Below, one piece after another: positions 18,454-28,082 of a stretch of DNA of 64,000 nt. The stretch is from Anaerolineae bacterium (GTDB lineage: Bacteria > Chloroflexota > Anaerolineae > Aggregatilineales > JAFGMM01): assembly GCA_027494055.1 (NCBI GenBank), contig JAOSJO010000012.1:682001-746000 (forward strand). The letters are read 5' to 3'. The position numbers and the translations under genes are program-made. Each line of letters opens with the position of its first letter. Positions within the stretch are counted from its first letter, which is position 1. Under the pieces are notes generated by a model that saw only the letters and a list, made by a program, of their open reading frames with translations, did no database searches and was not told the DNA's origin.

Positions 18454-21044
18454 GCCTCGTCCTTCTTGACGAACCGCCGCTGCCACTCGTACAGCTTGCT
18501 GATCGCCTCAAGTGGCGACATCGTGGCAATGTCCAGCCGGCCAAGCTCCTCGACGAGCGGGCTGGTCTCCGGGAAGAGCGCGAGCTGCGCCGCCTGCTCG
18601 TGCCCGGTGTGGACCGCGCGCCCGGTCGTGCGCTCAAGCTCGGCGAGCAGGTCCCTGGCGCGCTCGGTGACGGCGCGCGGCAGCCCGGCAAGCTGCGCCA
18701 CGTGGATGCCGTAGGAGCGGTCCGCGCCGCCGGGGACCATCTTGTACAGGAAGACCACCGAGTCGCCCTCCTCGGCAACGGCCATGTTGAAGTTCTTCAC
18801 CGCCGGCAGCAGCTTCTCCAGGTCGGTGAGTTCGTGGTAATGCGTGGCAAAGAGCGTCTTGGCCTTCAGGCGCGGGTGGTTGTGGATGTACTCGACAATC
18901 GCCCACGCGAGCGACATGCCATCGTAAGTGCTGGTGCCGCGCCCGATCTCGTCCAGGACCAGAAGCGAGCGCGTGGTCGCCTGGTTGAGGATGAGGGCGG
19001 TCTCGGTCATCTCGACCATGAACGTCGATTGCCCCGCCGAAACCTCGTCCTGCGCGCCGATGCGCGTGAAGATGCGATCCACGATGCCGACCGCCGCCTC
19101 GGCGGCGGGGACGAAGCTCCCGATCTGCGCCATGAGCACGATCAGCGCCGCCTGCCGCAGCGCCACCGACTTGCCGGCCATGTTCGGGCCGGTGATGATG
19201 AGGATCCGCTGGTCGGGCGTGAACGCCACGTCGTTCGGGACGAAGCGCCGCCCCACGAGGTACTGCTCGACCACGGGGTGCCGCCCCTCCCGGATGGTGA
19301 GCACGTCCTCATCGGTGAGCGTCGGGCGCGTGTAGCCCTCGCGCGCCGCCACCTCCGCCAGCGCCGCCACCACGTCCAGCCGGGCGACGGCGCGCGCGGT
19401 CCGCAGCAGGCGCGGCACGTGCGCCGCAATCTCGGCGCACAGCGCTTTGAACAGCCGGCCCTCGATTTCGAGGATGCGCTCCTCGGCGTTGAGGATGAGC
19501 GACTCGTACTCCTTGAGTTCCGGCGTGATGTAGCGCTCGGCATTCACGAGCGTCTGCTTGCGGATGTACGCCTCCGGCACGAGGTGGGTGTTCGCCTTCG
19601 TGACCTCGATGTAGTAGCCGAAAACCTTGTTGTAGCCCACCTTCAGGCTGCCGATCCCGGTGCGCTTGCGTTCGGTCTTCTCCAGGCCGGCGACCCAGTC
19701 CTTGGCGTTCCGGCTCGCGTTGGCGATGTCATCCAACTCCTGGCTGTAGCCGGGCCGGATGACGCCCACCTTGTCGAGCGTGGCCGGCGGCTCGTCGGCG
19801 ATGGCCGCCGCAATGTGCCCGGACACGTCGGCGCAGGCGTCCAGCTCCTCGCCGATGCGCGCCAGCGCGCCGCCCGCGCGCTCGATCAACGCGGTCAACG
19901 CCGGCACGGCCTCCAGGCTCGCACGGAGCGTGAGCAGGTCGCGCGGCCCGGCCCGGCCCGTCAGCACGCGGTTGGTCAGCCGCTCCAGGTCGGAGATGGA
20001 CTTGAGCGCGCCTACCATCTCTGCCCGCAGCGCGGCGTCGCCGAACAGCGCCTCGACCGCGTCCAGCCGGCGGTTGAGCCGTTCGCGGTCAAGCAGCGGC
20101 TGGCTCACCCACTGGCGCAGCAGACGCGCACCCATCGGCGTGGCCGTCCGGTCAAGAACACCGAGCAGCGACCCGCGCGTCCTGCCGCCGCGAAGGGTCT
20201 CGGTCAGTTCCAGGTTGCGCCGCGTGGCGGCGTCCAGCGCCATGAACGCCTCGGTGCTGTAGGCGCGCAGCGTCTTGATCTGCGCCAGCCCGTCGCGCTG
20301 CGTGTCCTGTAAGTAGCCGAGCAGCGCGCCCGCCGCCTGGAGCGCGAACGGCTGGTCGGCGATGCCGAAACCCTGTAGCGTCGCAACCTGGAAGTGATCC
20401 AGCAGCGCCCGCTCCGCTGTGCCCTGGTCAAAGCGCCAGCCCGGCAGCGGCGTCGTGAAGGTCCCTTCCGGGAACGTCGCATGGGCGATAAGCTGCGGCA
20501 GCACCACCTCGCGCGGCGCGAGGCGCGTGAGTTCGTGGACCACGGCTTCAGGCTCGGTGATCTGCGTGACGGCGAACTCCCCGGTCGTTACGTCGGCGTA
20601 GGCCAGGCCCATGCGCCGCCAGCCGTCATCGCCGGGTTCCATGTCGGGCGCAAGCGCGACGATGTAGTTGTTGCGCCGCTCGTCGAGCATCGTCGGCTCG
20701 ACCACCGTGCCCGGCGTCATCACGCGCGTCACCTCGCGGTCTACCAGGCCCTTCTTGGGTACGGGGCCAACCTGGTCGGCGATGGCGACGTGATAGCCAC
20801 GCTCGATGAGCTTGGCGACGTAACCCTCCAGCGCGTGATGCGGCACGCCGGCCATCGGGATGCGCCTGTTCTTCGCGACATTGCGGCTGGTGAGCACGAT
20901 GTCCAGCTCGCGCGCCACGAGTTCGGCGTCGGCGTCGAAAGTCTCGTAGAAGTCGCCGAGCCGGAAGAAGACAATCGTATCCGGGAACTGCTTCTTAATA
21001 TCCAGGTATTGGCGGCGGATGGGCGTGACTTCGTCTCTGGTCAT
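18450..21044 (-). CDS. mutS: DNA mismatch repair protein MutS
   Basis: The 864-residue protein recognises mismatches and uses ATP to recruit MutL. The mismatch-reading Phe-x-Glu motif is in GDFYETFDADA near residue 33. The ATPase shows Walker A TGPNMAGKSVALRQ, Walker B LLVLDEIGRGTSTYDG and the signature EVSAGQSTFMVEM, then TLFATHYHELT. After the Walker Ser the residue is Val, where Thr is usual. Length is normal and there is no frameshift. It lies 91 bp behind an oxidoreductase gene and is coupled to a glycosyltransferase gene. No mutL in the window. Confidence 0.97.
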   Translation of the reverse strand: MTRDEVTPIRRQYLDIKKQFPDTIVFFRLGDFYETFDADAELVARELDIVLTSRNVAKNRRIPMAGVPHHALEGYVAKLIERGYHVAIADQVGPVPKKGLVDREVTRVMTPGTVVEPTMLDERRNNYIVALAPDMEPGDDGWRRMGLAYADVTTGEFAVTQITEPEAVVHELTRLAPREVVLPQLIAHATFPEGTFTTPLPGWRFDQGTAERALLDHFQVATLQGFGIADQPFALQAAGALLGYLQDTQRDGLAQIKTLRAYSTEAFMALDAATRRNLELTETLRGGRTRGSLLGVLDRTATPMGARLLRQWVSQPLLDRERLNRRLDAVEALFGDAALRAEMVGALKSISDLERLTNRVLTGRAGPRDLLTLRASLEAVPALTALIERAGGALARIGEELDACADVSGHIAAAIADEPPATLDKVGVIRPGYSQELDDIANASRNAKDWVAGLEKTERKRTGIGSLKVGYNKVFGYYIEVTKANTHLVPEAYIRKQTLVNAERYITPELKEYESLILNAEERILEIEGRLFKALCAEIAAHVPRLLRTARAVARLDVVAALAEVAAREGYTRPTLTDEDVLTIREGRHPVVEQYLVGRRFVPNDVAFTPDQRILIITGPNMAGKSVALRQAALIVLMAQIGSFVPAAEAAVGIVDRIFTRIGAQDEVSAGQSTFMVEMTETALILNQATTRSLLVLDEIGRGTSTYDGMSLAWAIVEYIHNHPRLKAKTLFATHYHELTDLEKLLPAVKNFNMAVAEEGDSVVFLYKMVPGGADRSYGIHVAQLAGLPRAVTERARDLLAELERTTGRAVHTGHEQAAQLALFPETSPLVEELGRLDIATMSPLEAISKLYEWQRRFVKKDEA

Positions 21045-21135
21045 TGGTTGTCAGTCCCGTTCCATTCTCACCGGTTTCTACTTGCCGCGTGGCGCGCGTT
21101 CAACAGCCCCGCGTCCGGATGAAACTCAACCAACC

Positions 21136-22237
21136 CTACGCATCCAGCGTGCCTGGCAGCAGGCCCAGCGGCAGGGGGCGCGGGCTGTGCGCAGGTGCTC
21201 TCGACCTGGATGTGCTTCCCGGCCTCGGAGGCGTCGTGGAAAGCGTGCATCAGGTCGAGGACGTGATACGACATCTCGCCGCTGCACCGGTGCGGTCGCC
21301 CTGACGTGATCGCGTAGGCCATGTCAGCCACGCCGATGCCGCGCCCCACCTCCGCACTGTGCGTGAGCGGCACTTCCATCCACGCGCGCGTCTCGAAGCG
21401 CGAGACCCGCACCGGGCCGCCGTGCGCGTTGGGGTCCGGCACGCTGAGCGAGCCTTCGGAGCCATATATCTCGATGCGGGGCAGGTTCGCGTCCCATACG
21501 TCAAAGCTGGTGATGATCGTCCCCACAGCGCCGCTCACGAAGTCGATCACGCCGGCGACGTGGGTGGGCACCTCGACCGGGATGTGCTCACCAAAGCGCA
21601 CTGCCGTGGTGGCGACCCGCTCTGGGAACGACACCCTTGCCGTACCCGTGACGCGCTGCGCCGGCCCCAGCAGGTGGACAAGCGCCGTCAGGTAGTACGG
21701 CCCCATGTCGAACATCGGGCCGCCGCCACCCTGGTAGAAAAACGCCGGGTTGGGATGCCACGACTCCGGGCCGTGGCCGGTCATGAAGGCAACCGCCGCC
21801 ACCGGCGCGCCGATCCACCCGTCATCGATCAGCTTGCGGCAGGTCTGCAGGCCCCCGCCGAGGAAGGTGTCCGGCGCGGCTCCAACCCGGACGCCCCGCT
21901 CTTTTGCGGCGGAGAGCGTCTTCTGCCCGTCCTCGCGCGTCACCGCGAGCGGCTTCTCCGTGTGGACGTGCTTGCCCACCGCAATGGCGGCGAGGTTGAC
22001 CTCGACGTGCGCCTTCGGCGGCGTCAGGTTGACAACGATCTGGATGTCCGGCGCGCTGACCAGCGCATCGACCGGCAGCGCCCGGATGCCGAACTCCTGC
22101 GCCCGCTGCTGCGCAAAGTCCGGGTTCAGGTCGGCGCAGGCGACAACATCGAGGATGTGAAACGCGCGGCATCCTTTCATGTAGGCGGGAAAGATATTCC
22201 CGCAGCCGACGATTCCTACGTTCACTTTGGCGGTCAC
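21136..22237 (-). CDS. Gfo/Idh/MocA-family NAD(P)-dependent oxidoreductase
   Basis: The N-terminal Rossmann fold begins KVNVGIVGCGNIFPAYMKG and the catalytic-lysine motif is HTEKPLAV. Family members oxidise or reduce sugars, inositols or related polyols. The large beta-sheet domain follows (GGGPMFDMGPYYLTALVHLL, IEIYGSEGSLSVPDP). A C5 run near 21178 appears to carry a slip: correcting it ends the protein PLPLGLLPGTLDA at 21136, whereas the uncorrected frame runs to 21068. Substrate unknown. About 366 residues, normal length. Confidence 0.8.
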
Positions 22238-22336
22238 GGACTCATGTCTCCTTGCGATGTCGAGCCAATGAGGATCAACTCAAACCGGCACGGCGCAGCG
22301 CAACGGGCAGAGGGGACCCCGGCGCGCCCGCCGGCG

Positions 22337-22897
22337 CTAAATCGCCTCGAAGGCGATATCCTGCGCACGCAAGAGCGCCTCCGCTTCGCGCGCCGTCAGC
22401 ACGCGATACGCTGGGGTATATGTCGTGCGATACGCCTCGGAGTGGTGCATGGCCGGCCACCCGGTTCGCGCACAGGCCATACCGAACAGGCGCGCCTCGC
22501 GCAGATCGACGTGCTCAGCGGGCGCGCCCGCCGCCCACGCACAGAATACGTCCCACCAGCGCGCTAGGGTTGCAGGCGCGTCAGGCCGCGCCGCCGCCGC
22601 GCGCACAAAGGCATCACGAAGCCGGGGCAGGTCCCCGCCGCGCGCCGCGTAGGGACGCAGGTGCAGCCGCATCATTGCGTCATCCGGGTGGATCGACTCG
22701 ATGAGCGGCGCGGGCGCGTCACCGGGGCGGCCTTCCAGGTCGCTCTCGATCCACTCCAGCGCCTTCTTCTTGTCCCCAATCATGTGCCCCGGTCCGAACG
22801 CCGCCTGATGCAGGAGCTTGTACACGTCCTGGAATGTGCTTATCGGGTATCGGCGCAGATGGCGCTGGATCAGCGTGACCACCGCATCATCGCTCAT
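22337..22897 (-). CDS. Conserved-looking hypothetical protein, 186 aa
   Basis: A soluble, mostly helical protein starting MSDDAVVTLIQRHLRRYPIS, with GAGGAG 13-18 nt upstream of ATG 22897. It includes DVYKLLHQAAFGPGHMIGDK and an Ala/Arg-rich middle. I recall similar uncharacterised proteins in other bacteria but cannot name a family. No frameshift. It is flanked by the oxidoreductase downstream and the DsbA-like gene upstream, all on one strand. Confidence 0.6.
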   Translation of the reverse strand: MSDDAVVTLIQRHLRRYPISTFQDVYKLLHQAAFGPGHMIGDKKKALEWIESDLEGRPGDAPAPLIESIHPDDAMMRLHLRPYAARGGDLPRLRDAFVRAAAARPDAPATLARWWDVFCAWAAGAPAEHVDLREARLFGMACARTGWPAMHHSEAYRTTYTPAYRVLTAREAEALLRAQDIAFEAI

Positions 22898-23030
22898 GGC
22901 GTCAACGTCTCCTCAGATGCGGGCTAATGATAACACGACAGCACAGCGCATCCAACGGAGAGCCGGCAGCAGGCGCAAAAAAGCGCCGGACCGCGCCGGC
23001 GCTCGCCTCAACGGAGAAGGACCAAGGCGG

Positions 23031-23927
23031 TCAATTTGCGCCCTCGGACAGCTTCGCGTCGATGAGTTGCTGGAAGACCTCAAGCGGCTGCGCGCCGACC
23101 AGCACCTCGCCGTTGATGGCGAAGGTCGGCGTCCCGGTCGCCCCGGAGTCGCGCGCAGCGAGCGTGTCGGTCTGGATGCGCGCCAGCGTCGCGTCCGAGT
23201 CCATGCACGCCTGGAAGGCCTCCAGGTCCAGGCCCATCTGGTACGCAATCGCCGACAGGCCCAGGTTGTGGAACGTGCCGGGGTTGTTGAACAGGTAATC
23301 GTGATACTCCCAGAAGCGCCCTTGCGCATCGGCGCACATGACTGCCTCGGCGGCGTGGAGCGATCCCTCGCCCAGTATCGGGAAGTTCCGGTAGACAAAG
23401 CGCACCTGATCGCCGTAAACGTCGAGGAGCTGGCGCAGCGTGCTCGCGTAGAAGCGGCGGCAGTACGAGCACGCGAAGTCGGAGTATTCGACGATAGTCA
23501 CGGGCGCGGCCTCCGCGCCGATTGCCGGGCTGCCATCCTCCGCGTAGTGATAGCGCGTATAGCCCACCTGCGCCGGCGTGGTGATCGGCACCGAGGCGTA
23601 CAGCATCTCGATCACCTCGTCGTAGGTGTAGAGCCGGTCACGCGGGTCCGCCGTCGGCTCGGTCGTGACGCCGGCGTCTGCGGTCGCCGGCTTGTCAATC
23701 GTCGGCTCGGCGGTGGCTTCCGCCGTCGCTGTAGGCTGCGCCGCGACCGCCGCCGGCCCGCCGCCGATTGCGCCGGTGCTGCTGAACAGGAACGCCGCCG
23801 CGCTGAAGCCGACGATGAACGCCAGGCCGACGACAAGCGACCAGTATACCCAGCCAGGGACCGGGTTGGCGCGCGCTGGCGCTTTGACGGACGGTTGCGG
23901 GGCAGCGCTTGGGACTTCGTTGGTCAT
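23031..23927 (-). CDS. Membrane-anchored DsbA-like thiol-disulfide oxidoreductase
   Basis: ATG 23927 (MTNEVPSAAPQ) follows AAGGTGA. One membrane helix (WVYWSLVVGLAFIVGFSAAAF, residues about 25-45), a Thr/Ala-rich linker and a thioredoxin-fold domain of the DsbA/BdbD type (Thioredoxin_4) follow. The active site is FACSYCRRFY, the cis-Pro loop is TGTPTFAINGEVLVGA. The enzyme should form or shuffle disulfides in exported proteins. A DsbB/VKOR-like partner is not in the window. 298 residues, intact. Confidence 0.85.
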   Translation of the reverse strand: MTNEVPSAAPQPSVKAPARANPVPGWVYWSLVVGLAFIVGFSAAAFLFSSTGAIGGGPAAVAAQPTATAEATAEPTIDKPATADAGVTTEPTADPRDRLYTYDEVIEMLYASVPITTPAQVGYTRYHYAEDGSPAIGAEAAPVTIVEYSDFACSYCRRFYASTLRQLLDVYGDQVRFVYRNFPILGEGSLHAAEAVMCADAQGRFWEYHDYLFNNPGTFHNLGLSAIAYQMGLDLEAFQACMDSDATLARIQTDTLAARDSGATGTPTFAINGEVLVGAQPLEVFQQLIDAKLSEGAN

Positions 23928-24044
23928 CTTGGTCACCTTAAGATCAACAATTTTTCTCAACGGTATCCACAAGTATAGGGCATAAGCATACCGCGTTTTG
24001 ATAGAGAACGGTAGAAGAACCGCCCGCCCCGCGCGGCGGCGACC

Positions 24045-25188
24045 TCACGCCGGGAAGTGCGTTTCGAACGCGCGCCGGGCCGCGTCGTACCCCATCGCGA
24101 TGAGCTGGCGGCTGGCCGGCTCATCATAGTCGATGATCCGGGTCACCGGCAGGAACGCCTCCGGCGCAACGATCACGACCTTCACCATCCGGAAGGTTGG
24201 CGTCTCGCCAGCCTCGATCTGCGCCGCGCAGCGCGCATTGTAGAAGCGCGTCAGCTTGAGGTTCTCGCGGAACGACGCCAGCAACGCCCAGTCCAGCGTC
24301 CACGTGACCGCCTCGCCGAAGTCCTGCGGCAACTGCTGCCGGCCGGGCGGCACCGGGTCGCCGCGCTCCCACCAGGGCGTCATCATCACCACCACCGCCT
24401 CCATTGGCTCGGTGAGGGGCCGGTCAGACGCCGCGTCGAGGGCGGGGCCAAGCGGCGTGTTCGCAACCACCGCGCCGTCCCAGTAGACCTCGCCGTCCAC
24501 GTCGCGCGTCCACGGGTAGACGAGCGGGATGCTGCAACTGGCAAGGATGCGCTCCAGCGTGATCTCCGTCTTCACGTCGTCGCGCGGCTCGCCCGTCCCG
24601 CGCCGCATAATCACGCCGTTGCTGAAGGTGGCGCGCTCGCCGGTGCGGACGTTGGTGGCGTTGATGAGCAGCCGCTTCCGCGCTGCTGTTGACCTTCGCC
24701 ATGTCGAGGTGGAGCCGGCTCACCATGGTCTGGAGCAGCGGGCCGGTGTCGAGGAGGTTGTTCCACCGGCCGATGAGCCACTCACTCAGGCGCGACGGGA
24801 GCAGCGGCAGCGGCGGCCAGGACTCCTGCGCCGGCGGCGAGGTCGATTGCTCTGGCGACACCACCGGCAGCGTGACGCCGATGGACTGCTTGAGCAGCCG
24901 GTTCCACACCCAGCGCGTGAGCATGCGCATCCCCGGCGGCAGCCCCCTGGATATGGTGCTCGCGCAGCGTCAGCCAGACGCGTTCCAGTTCCTCGGCGGC
25001 GACGCCCTGCACGATGGCCGCGCCGTTCACCGCCCCGATGGAGGTGCCGATCACGATGTCGGGCGTCCACGCGCTCTGGTGCGCGGTGTCGACGCCCGCC
25101 TTGCCGGCTTCAGAGAGGTATCTATAGACACCGGCGTGGAACGCGCCGCGCCCCCGCCGCCAGAAAGAATGAGTGTGCGAATGGTCAT
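24045..25188 (-). CDS. Patatin-like phospholipase (three frameshifts)
   Basis: Rejoined, the protein begins MTIRTLILSGGGGA, the oxyanion glycine loop, and continues FHAGVYRYLSEAGK. The nucleophile elbow is VIGTSIGAVNGAAI and the catalytic Asp is in YWDGAVVANTPLGP, so the Ser-Asp dyad is intact. Patatins hydrolyse acyl chains of phospholipids at the inner membrane face. Slips lie near 25155 (run of G/C in the glycine loop), 24945 and 24690. Length about 380 residues. The adjoining heme O synthase gene is unrelated in function. Confidence 0.8.
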
Positions 25189-25269
25189 GGCCGCCCCCTG
25201 TGCAACACGCCGGCGTTTCACAACCTATTCTGAGTGAAACTGCGAGCCGGCACAAGGCGCAGCGCGAGG

Positions 25270-26178
25270 CTAGAGCACCAGCAACGTATCCACGCAGATC
25301 GCCAGCAGCGCCACCGCCAGGTAGAGGTTGGAGCCTTTGAAGACCTCAATCGCCTGGTCCCGCTCCGGTCTGCGGAAGAGGCGCAGCGACCCGCGCACGA
25401 GGGAGGCCGTCGCCAGCCCGACCGGCACGAGGTAGATCAGGCCGAGGCTCTCATGCGCGACCATCAGCAGCGCGATCCCGCCGGTGAAGAGCGCGTGCAC
25501 CAGCATCCAGAAGGCGGCGCGCGGCGCTTCCACGACCGCAGGCAGCATGGGGACGCCGGCCCGCACGTAGTCCTCGCGGTACACGAGCGAAAGGCTCCAG
25601 AAGTGCGTGGGCGTCCACGCAAAGACCAGCGCCGCGAGCAGCACCGCGCCGGGGTCGGCCCAGTTGCCCGCCGCCGCGCTCCCCGCGAGCACGGCGCAGC
25701 TCCCCGCCGCCCCACCGAGCACGATGTTCAACGGGGTCCGCGGCTTGAGCACGACCGTGTAGATCACGACGTAAATGAACGCGCCCAGCCCCAGGAAGAA
25801 AGCCAGCGTCAGGTTGCCGGCGGCGAGCGCAAGCGCCACCGCGCCCGCGACCAACGCCAGGCTCACCGCGACGACCGGGGCCGGGCGGTACTCGCCGCGT
25901 GCCATCGGACGCCGCTGCGTGCGGCGCATCCGCGCGTCGCTCTCCAGTTCGAGCACCTGGTTAAGCGCCGACGCCCCCGCCGCCGACATCGTGCCGGTGA
26001 GCGTCAGCAGGAGCAGATCGGCCATGTCGGGGCGGCCATGCGCCGCCAGCATCAGCCCGCCGATAGACGCGAAGAGCAGTAGAATCACTATACGAAGTTT
26101 AAAAAGCACAACAACCGACGCGAAGAAGCGCCGCGCCGGGCGGTCGTTAAGCACAATCTGTGTCTGGGCGTGCGTCAT
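25270..26178 (-). CDS. ctaB: Protoheme IX farnesyltransferase (heme O synthase)
   Basis: This UbiA-family integral membrane enzyme adds a farnesyl group to heme b, giving heme O for terminal oxidases. The first Asp motif is ALNQVLELESDARMRRTQRR and the second region EDYVRAGVPMLP is diagnostic for the CtaB branch. Nine helices are predicted in 302 residues. It is intact. Cytochrome oxidase genes and ctaA are not in this window, so the gene stands apart from its pathway. Confidence 0.9.
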   Translation of the reverse strand: MTHAQTQIVLNDRPARRFFASVVVLFKLRIVILLLFASIGGLMLAAHGRPDMADLLLLTLTGTMSAAGASALNQVLELESDARMRRTQRRPMARGEYRPAPVVAVSLALVAGAVALALAAGNLTLAFFLGLGAFIYVVIYTVVLKPRTPLNIVLGGAAGSCAVLAGSAAAGNWADPGAVLLAALVFAWTPTHFWSLSLVYREDYVRAGVPMLPAVVEAPRAAFWMLVHALFTGGIALLMVAHESLGLIYLVPVGLATASLVRGSLRLFRRPERDQAIEVFKGSNLYLAVALLAICVDTLLVL

Positions 26179-26279
26179 AACTACTCCGTTTCACGCCGGT
26201 TCCAGAATGCACAAAGCACACGCACAACTGTACACCGTTCGCCGACCAATGTCGATAAAAAAGGTAATAGAAAGCCAGG

Positions 26280-27467
26280 TTACAGATCGCTGCCGCGCTG
26301 GATTGCCTCGTCGCCGAAGCGGTCGCGCAGTTCGTCGAGCGCGGCCTGCAGGCGGCGGGCCTGCTCGATCTCGTCCACGTCGTCCCACAGGCCCAACTGG
26401 CGGTGCGGGGCTTCGGCCTGCGGGTCCTCGAACCCGCTGACGCCCACGCCGATCAGGCGGACCGGCCTCCCCTCCGGCCAGTTCTGCTCGAACAGGCGCA
26501 ACGCCGCCGCGCAGATTTCTGCGTCCTGGTCGGTCGGGTGTTCGAGCGTCACCTGCCGCGTCAGCGTGGTGAAGTCCGCCCAGCGCAGCTTGAGCTTCAC
26601 CGTCGCGCCGCGCAGCCCCGACTGCCGCACCTGCCGGCCCACGCCCTCCGCGAGGCGGCGCAGCACGCGCCGGAGCTTCGCGCCGTCGCGCACGTCGCGC
26701 GCAAAGGTGGTCTCTTTGCTGATCGATTTGGCCTCGTGCACCGGCTCCACGGGCCGCTCGTCGATGCCACGGGCGTGGCGCGCCAGGTCGCGCCCGTGTT
26801 TGCCGAAGCGCCGTATGAGGTCGTCCTCCGGCCAGAGCGCCACGTCGCCGATGGTGTGCATGCCGAGTTCGATGAGCTTTTCGGCGGTCTTCGGCCCTAC
26901 GCCCCACAGGTCGGTGATGGGCAGCGGCGCGAGGAACGTCGCCTCCTGACCGGGCGGGACCACCTTGATCGCGTTCGGCGGGTCGTCGCCCTGCGCGCCG
27001 GCCTTGCCCACGTTGTTGGCGATTTTCGCCACGAGCTTGTTGGTCGCCGCGCCGAGCGAGCACGGCAGCCTCAATTCGTCGTTGATCGTTGCCTGCAAGC
27101 GCCGCGCAACCGTCTCCACGGCCTGCGGCAGCATCGAGACATCGAGGAACGCCTCGTCAATCGAAAGCTGCTCCACCAGCGGCGTGAGGTCGCGCAGCCG
27201 CGCCATGACTGCGTGCGACGCCTCATGATAGGCGGCGTGGTCGTGCGGGACGATAATCAGGTCCGGGCACAGCCGGAGCGCCGTCGCCATCGGCATTGCG
27301 GAGCGCACGCCGAAGCGCCGCGCCGGGTACGAGCACGAGGCCACCACCCCGCGCTGGTCAGGCCGCCCGCCGACGGCGAACGCCTTCCCGCGCAGCGAAG
27401 CGTCGCGTTGCGCCTCCACCGCGCAGAAAAAGGCGTCCAGATCGAAGTGCAGAATCTTGCGCACCAT
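26280..27467 (-). CDS. dinB: DNA polymerase IV (Y family)
   Basis: Error-prone translesion polymerase. Catalytic residues appear in ILHFDLDAFFCAVEA (first Asp) and LSIDEAFLDVS (Asp-Glu pair), with the Y-family signature SYPARRFGVRSAMP, the helix-hairpin-helix LWGVGPKTAEKLIELG and the little finger. The C-terminus PHRQLGLWDDVDE is a possible clamp-binding motif (QLGLW). I prefer ATG 27467 (MVRKILHF) to the TTG at 27494. 395 residues, intact. I see no convincing LexA box upstream. Confidence 0.93.
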   Translation of the reverse strand: MVRKILHFDLDAFFCAVEAQRDASLRGKAFAVGGRPDQRGVVASCSYPARRFGVRSAMPMATALRLCPDLIIVPHDHAAYHEASHAVMARLRDLTPLVEQLSIDEAFLDVSMLPQAVETVARRLQATINDELRLPCSLGAATNKLVAKIANNVGKAGAQGDDPPNAIKVVPPGQEATFLAPLPITDLWGVGPKTAEKLIELGMHTIGDVALWPEDDLIRRFGKHGRDLARHARGIDERPVEPVHEAKSISKETTFARDVRDGAKLRRVLRRLAEGVGRQVRQSGLRGATVKLKLRWADFTTLTRQVTLEHPTDQDAEICAAALRLFEQNWPEGRPVRLIGVGVSGFEDPQAEAPHRQLGLWDDVDEIEQARRLQAALDELRDRFGDEAIQRGSDL

Positions 27468-27610
27468 GTCCCACGTCCCCGCCTCAGTGTACAACAGCTA
27501 TCGCGCCGCGCGCTACCATCGGCTGCGCCCCCGCCGCGCTCTCGCGACACGGAGGGTTTGACTGCCGTCACAGATGTATCTGTTCACGTTGTCCACTCGG
27601 CTCGTACCGT

Positions 27611-27723
27611 TGTGTGTTCTTCGTAGCCCGACGACTAAAGTCGTCGGTTAATCGCAGAAAGTGGCGGGAAAGAATACGAATTAGCCCGCGACTTCAGTCG
27701 CGGGAACCAAAAGGTGAACAGAT
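27611..27723 (+). repeat. Dispersed double-hairpin element, copy 1
   Basis: The 82-nt core at 27627-27708 has a first palindrome CGACGACTAAAGTCGTCG, the linker GGTTAATCGC, then GAATACGAATTAG and a second palindrome CCCGCGACTTCAGTCGCGGG. Flanks TGTGTTCTTCGT and GTGAACAGA are also shared with the copies at 54.9 and 59.5 kb. It resembles REP elements mobilised by RAYT transposases; no such transposase is in the window. Confidence 0.8.
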
Positions 27724-27801
27724 ACCATCGCCTCGCTCCCTCTGGAAGGTAGCACAACATAATAGCGTGGTCGCTCCTTTCGGTGCTCTTCTACCGCCAG
27801 A

Positions 27802-27831
27802 TGTAGGGGCGACCCGGCGGGTCGCCCTACA
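27802..27831. repeat. Palindrome with GGGCGACCC arms
   Basis: GTAGGGGCGACCC (27803-27815) is mirrored by GGGTCGCCCTAC (27819-27830). It is a second, unrelated REP-like palindrome in the same intergenic space. Confidence 0.6.
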
Positions 27832-28082
27832 GGCAGCATGGAATCCCATGTTCTGAATCTAGACCACTATTATACAGACCTATCCCTCTGAATGAGGGGT
27901 CTGCATTGCCTTCCGAATTGGCGTTATTCGCGTTATTCGCGGTTCATTCTCCTCTATTCTCTACATAGAGGCTCCGGTTTCTGTTGTGCGTTCGATGAAA
28001 GTAATATAGAGTCTTTGTGTACCCTATAGCTTGATTCTGGGGCAACGCACACCCCCTGTCCCCGAAGCTGGAGAGACGCGCG

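Larger units (their letters stand above)
27468..28082. other. Intergenic region between dinB and the kinase gene
   Basis: This 615-bp non-coding stretch separates divergent genes. Besides the two palindromes above it holds ACAGATGTATCTGT (a 14-bp palindrome near 27571), a hairpin CAGACC..GTCTG at 27875-27903 and the direct repeat GCGTTATTC twice near 27922-27940. I find no convincing -35/-10 pair for the kinase gene and no coding potential. Confidence 0.5.

Noticed and set aside
18600..20312. Open frame of 570 codons antisense to mutS
   Set aside because: It lies wholly opposite the conserved mutS frame; GC-rich third positions leave the antisense frame open. Its composition (Arg, Ala, Gly, His, Val rich, low complexity) is typical of such shadows.
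26964..27600. LexA box upstream of dinB
   Set aside because: I looked for GAAC-N4-GTTC or the recA-type motif and found only an unrelated palindrome ACAGATGTATCTGT.
27603..27723. CRISPR-like repeat
   Set aside because: The palindromic units are single copies at distant sites, with no regular spacers and no cas gene in the window.
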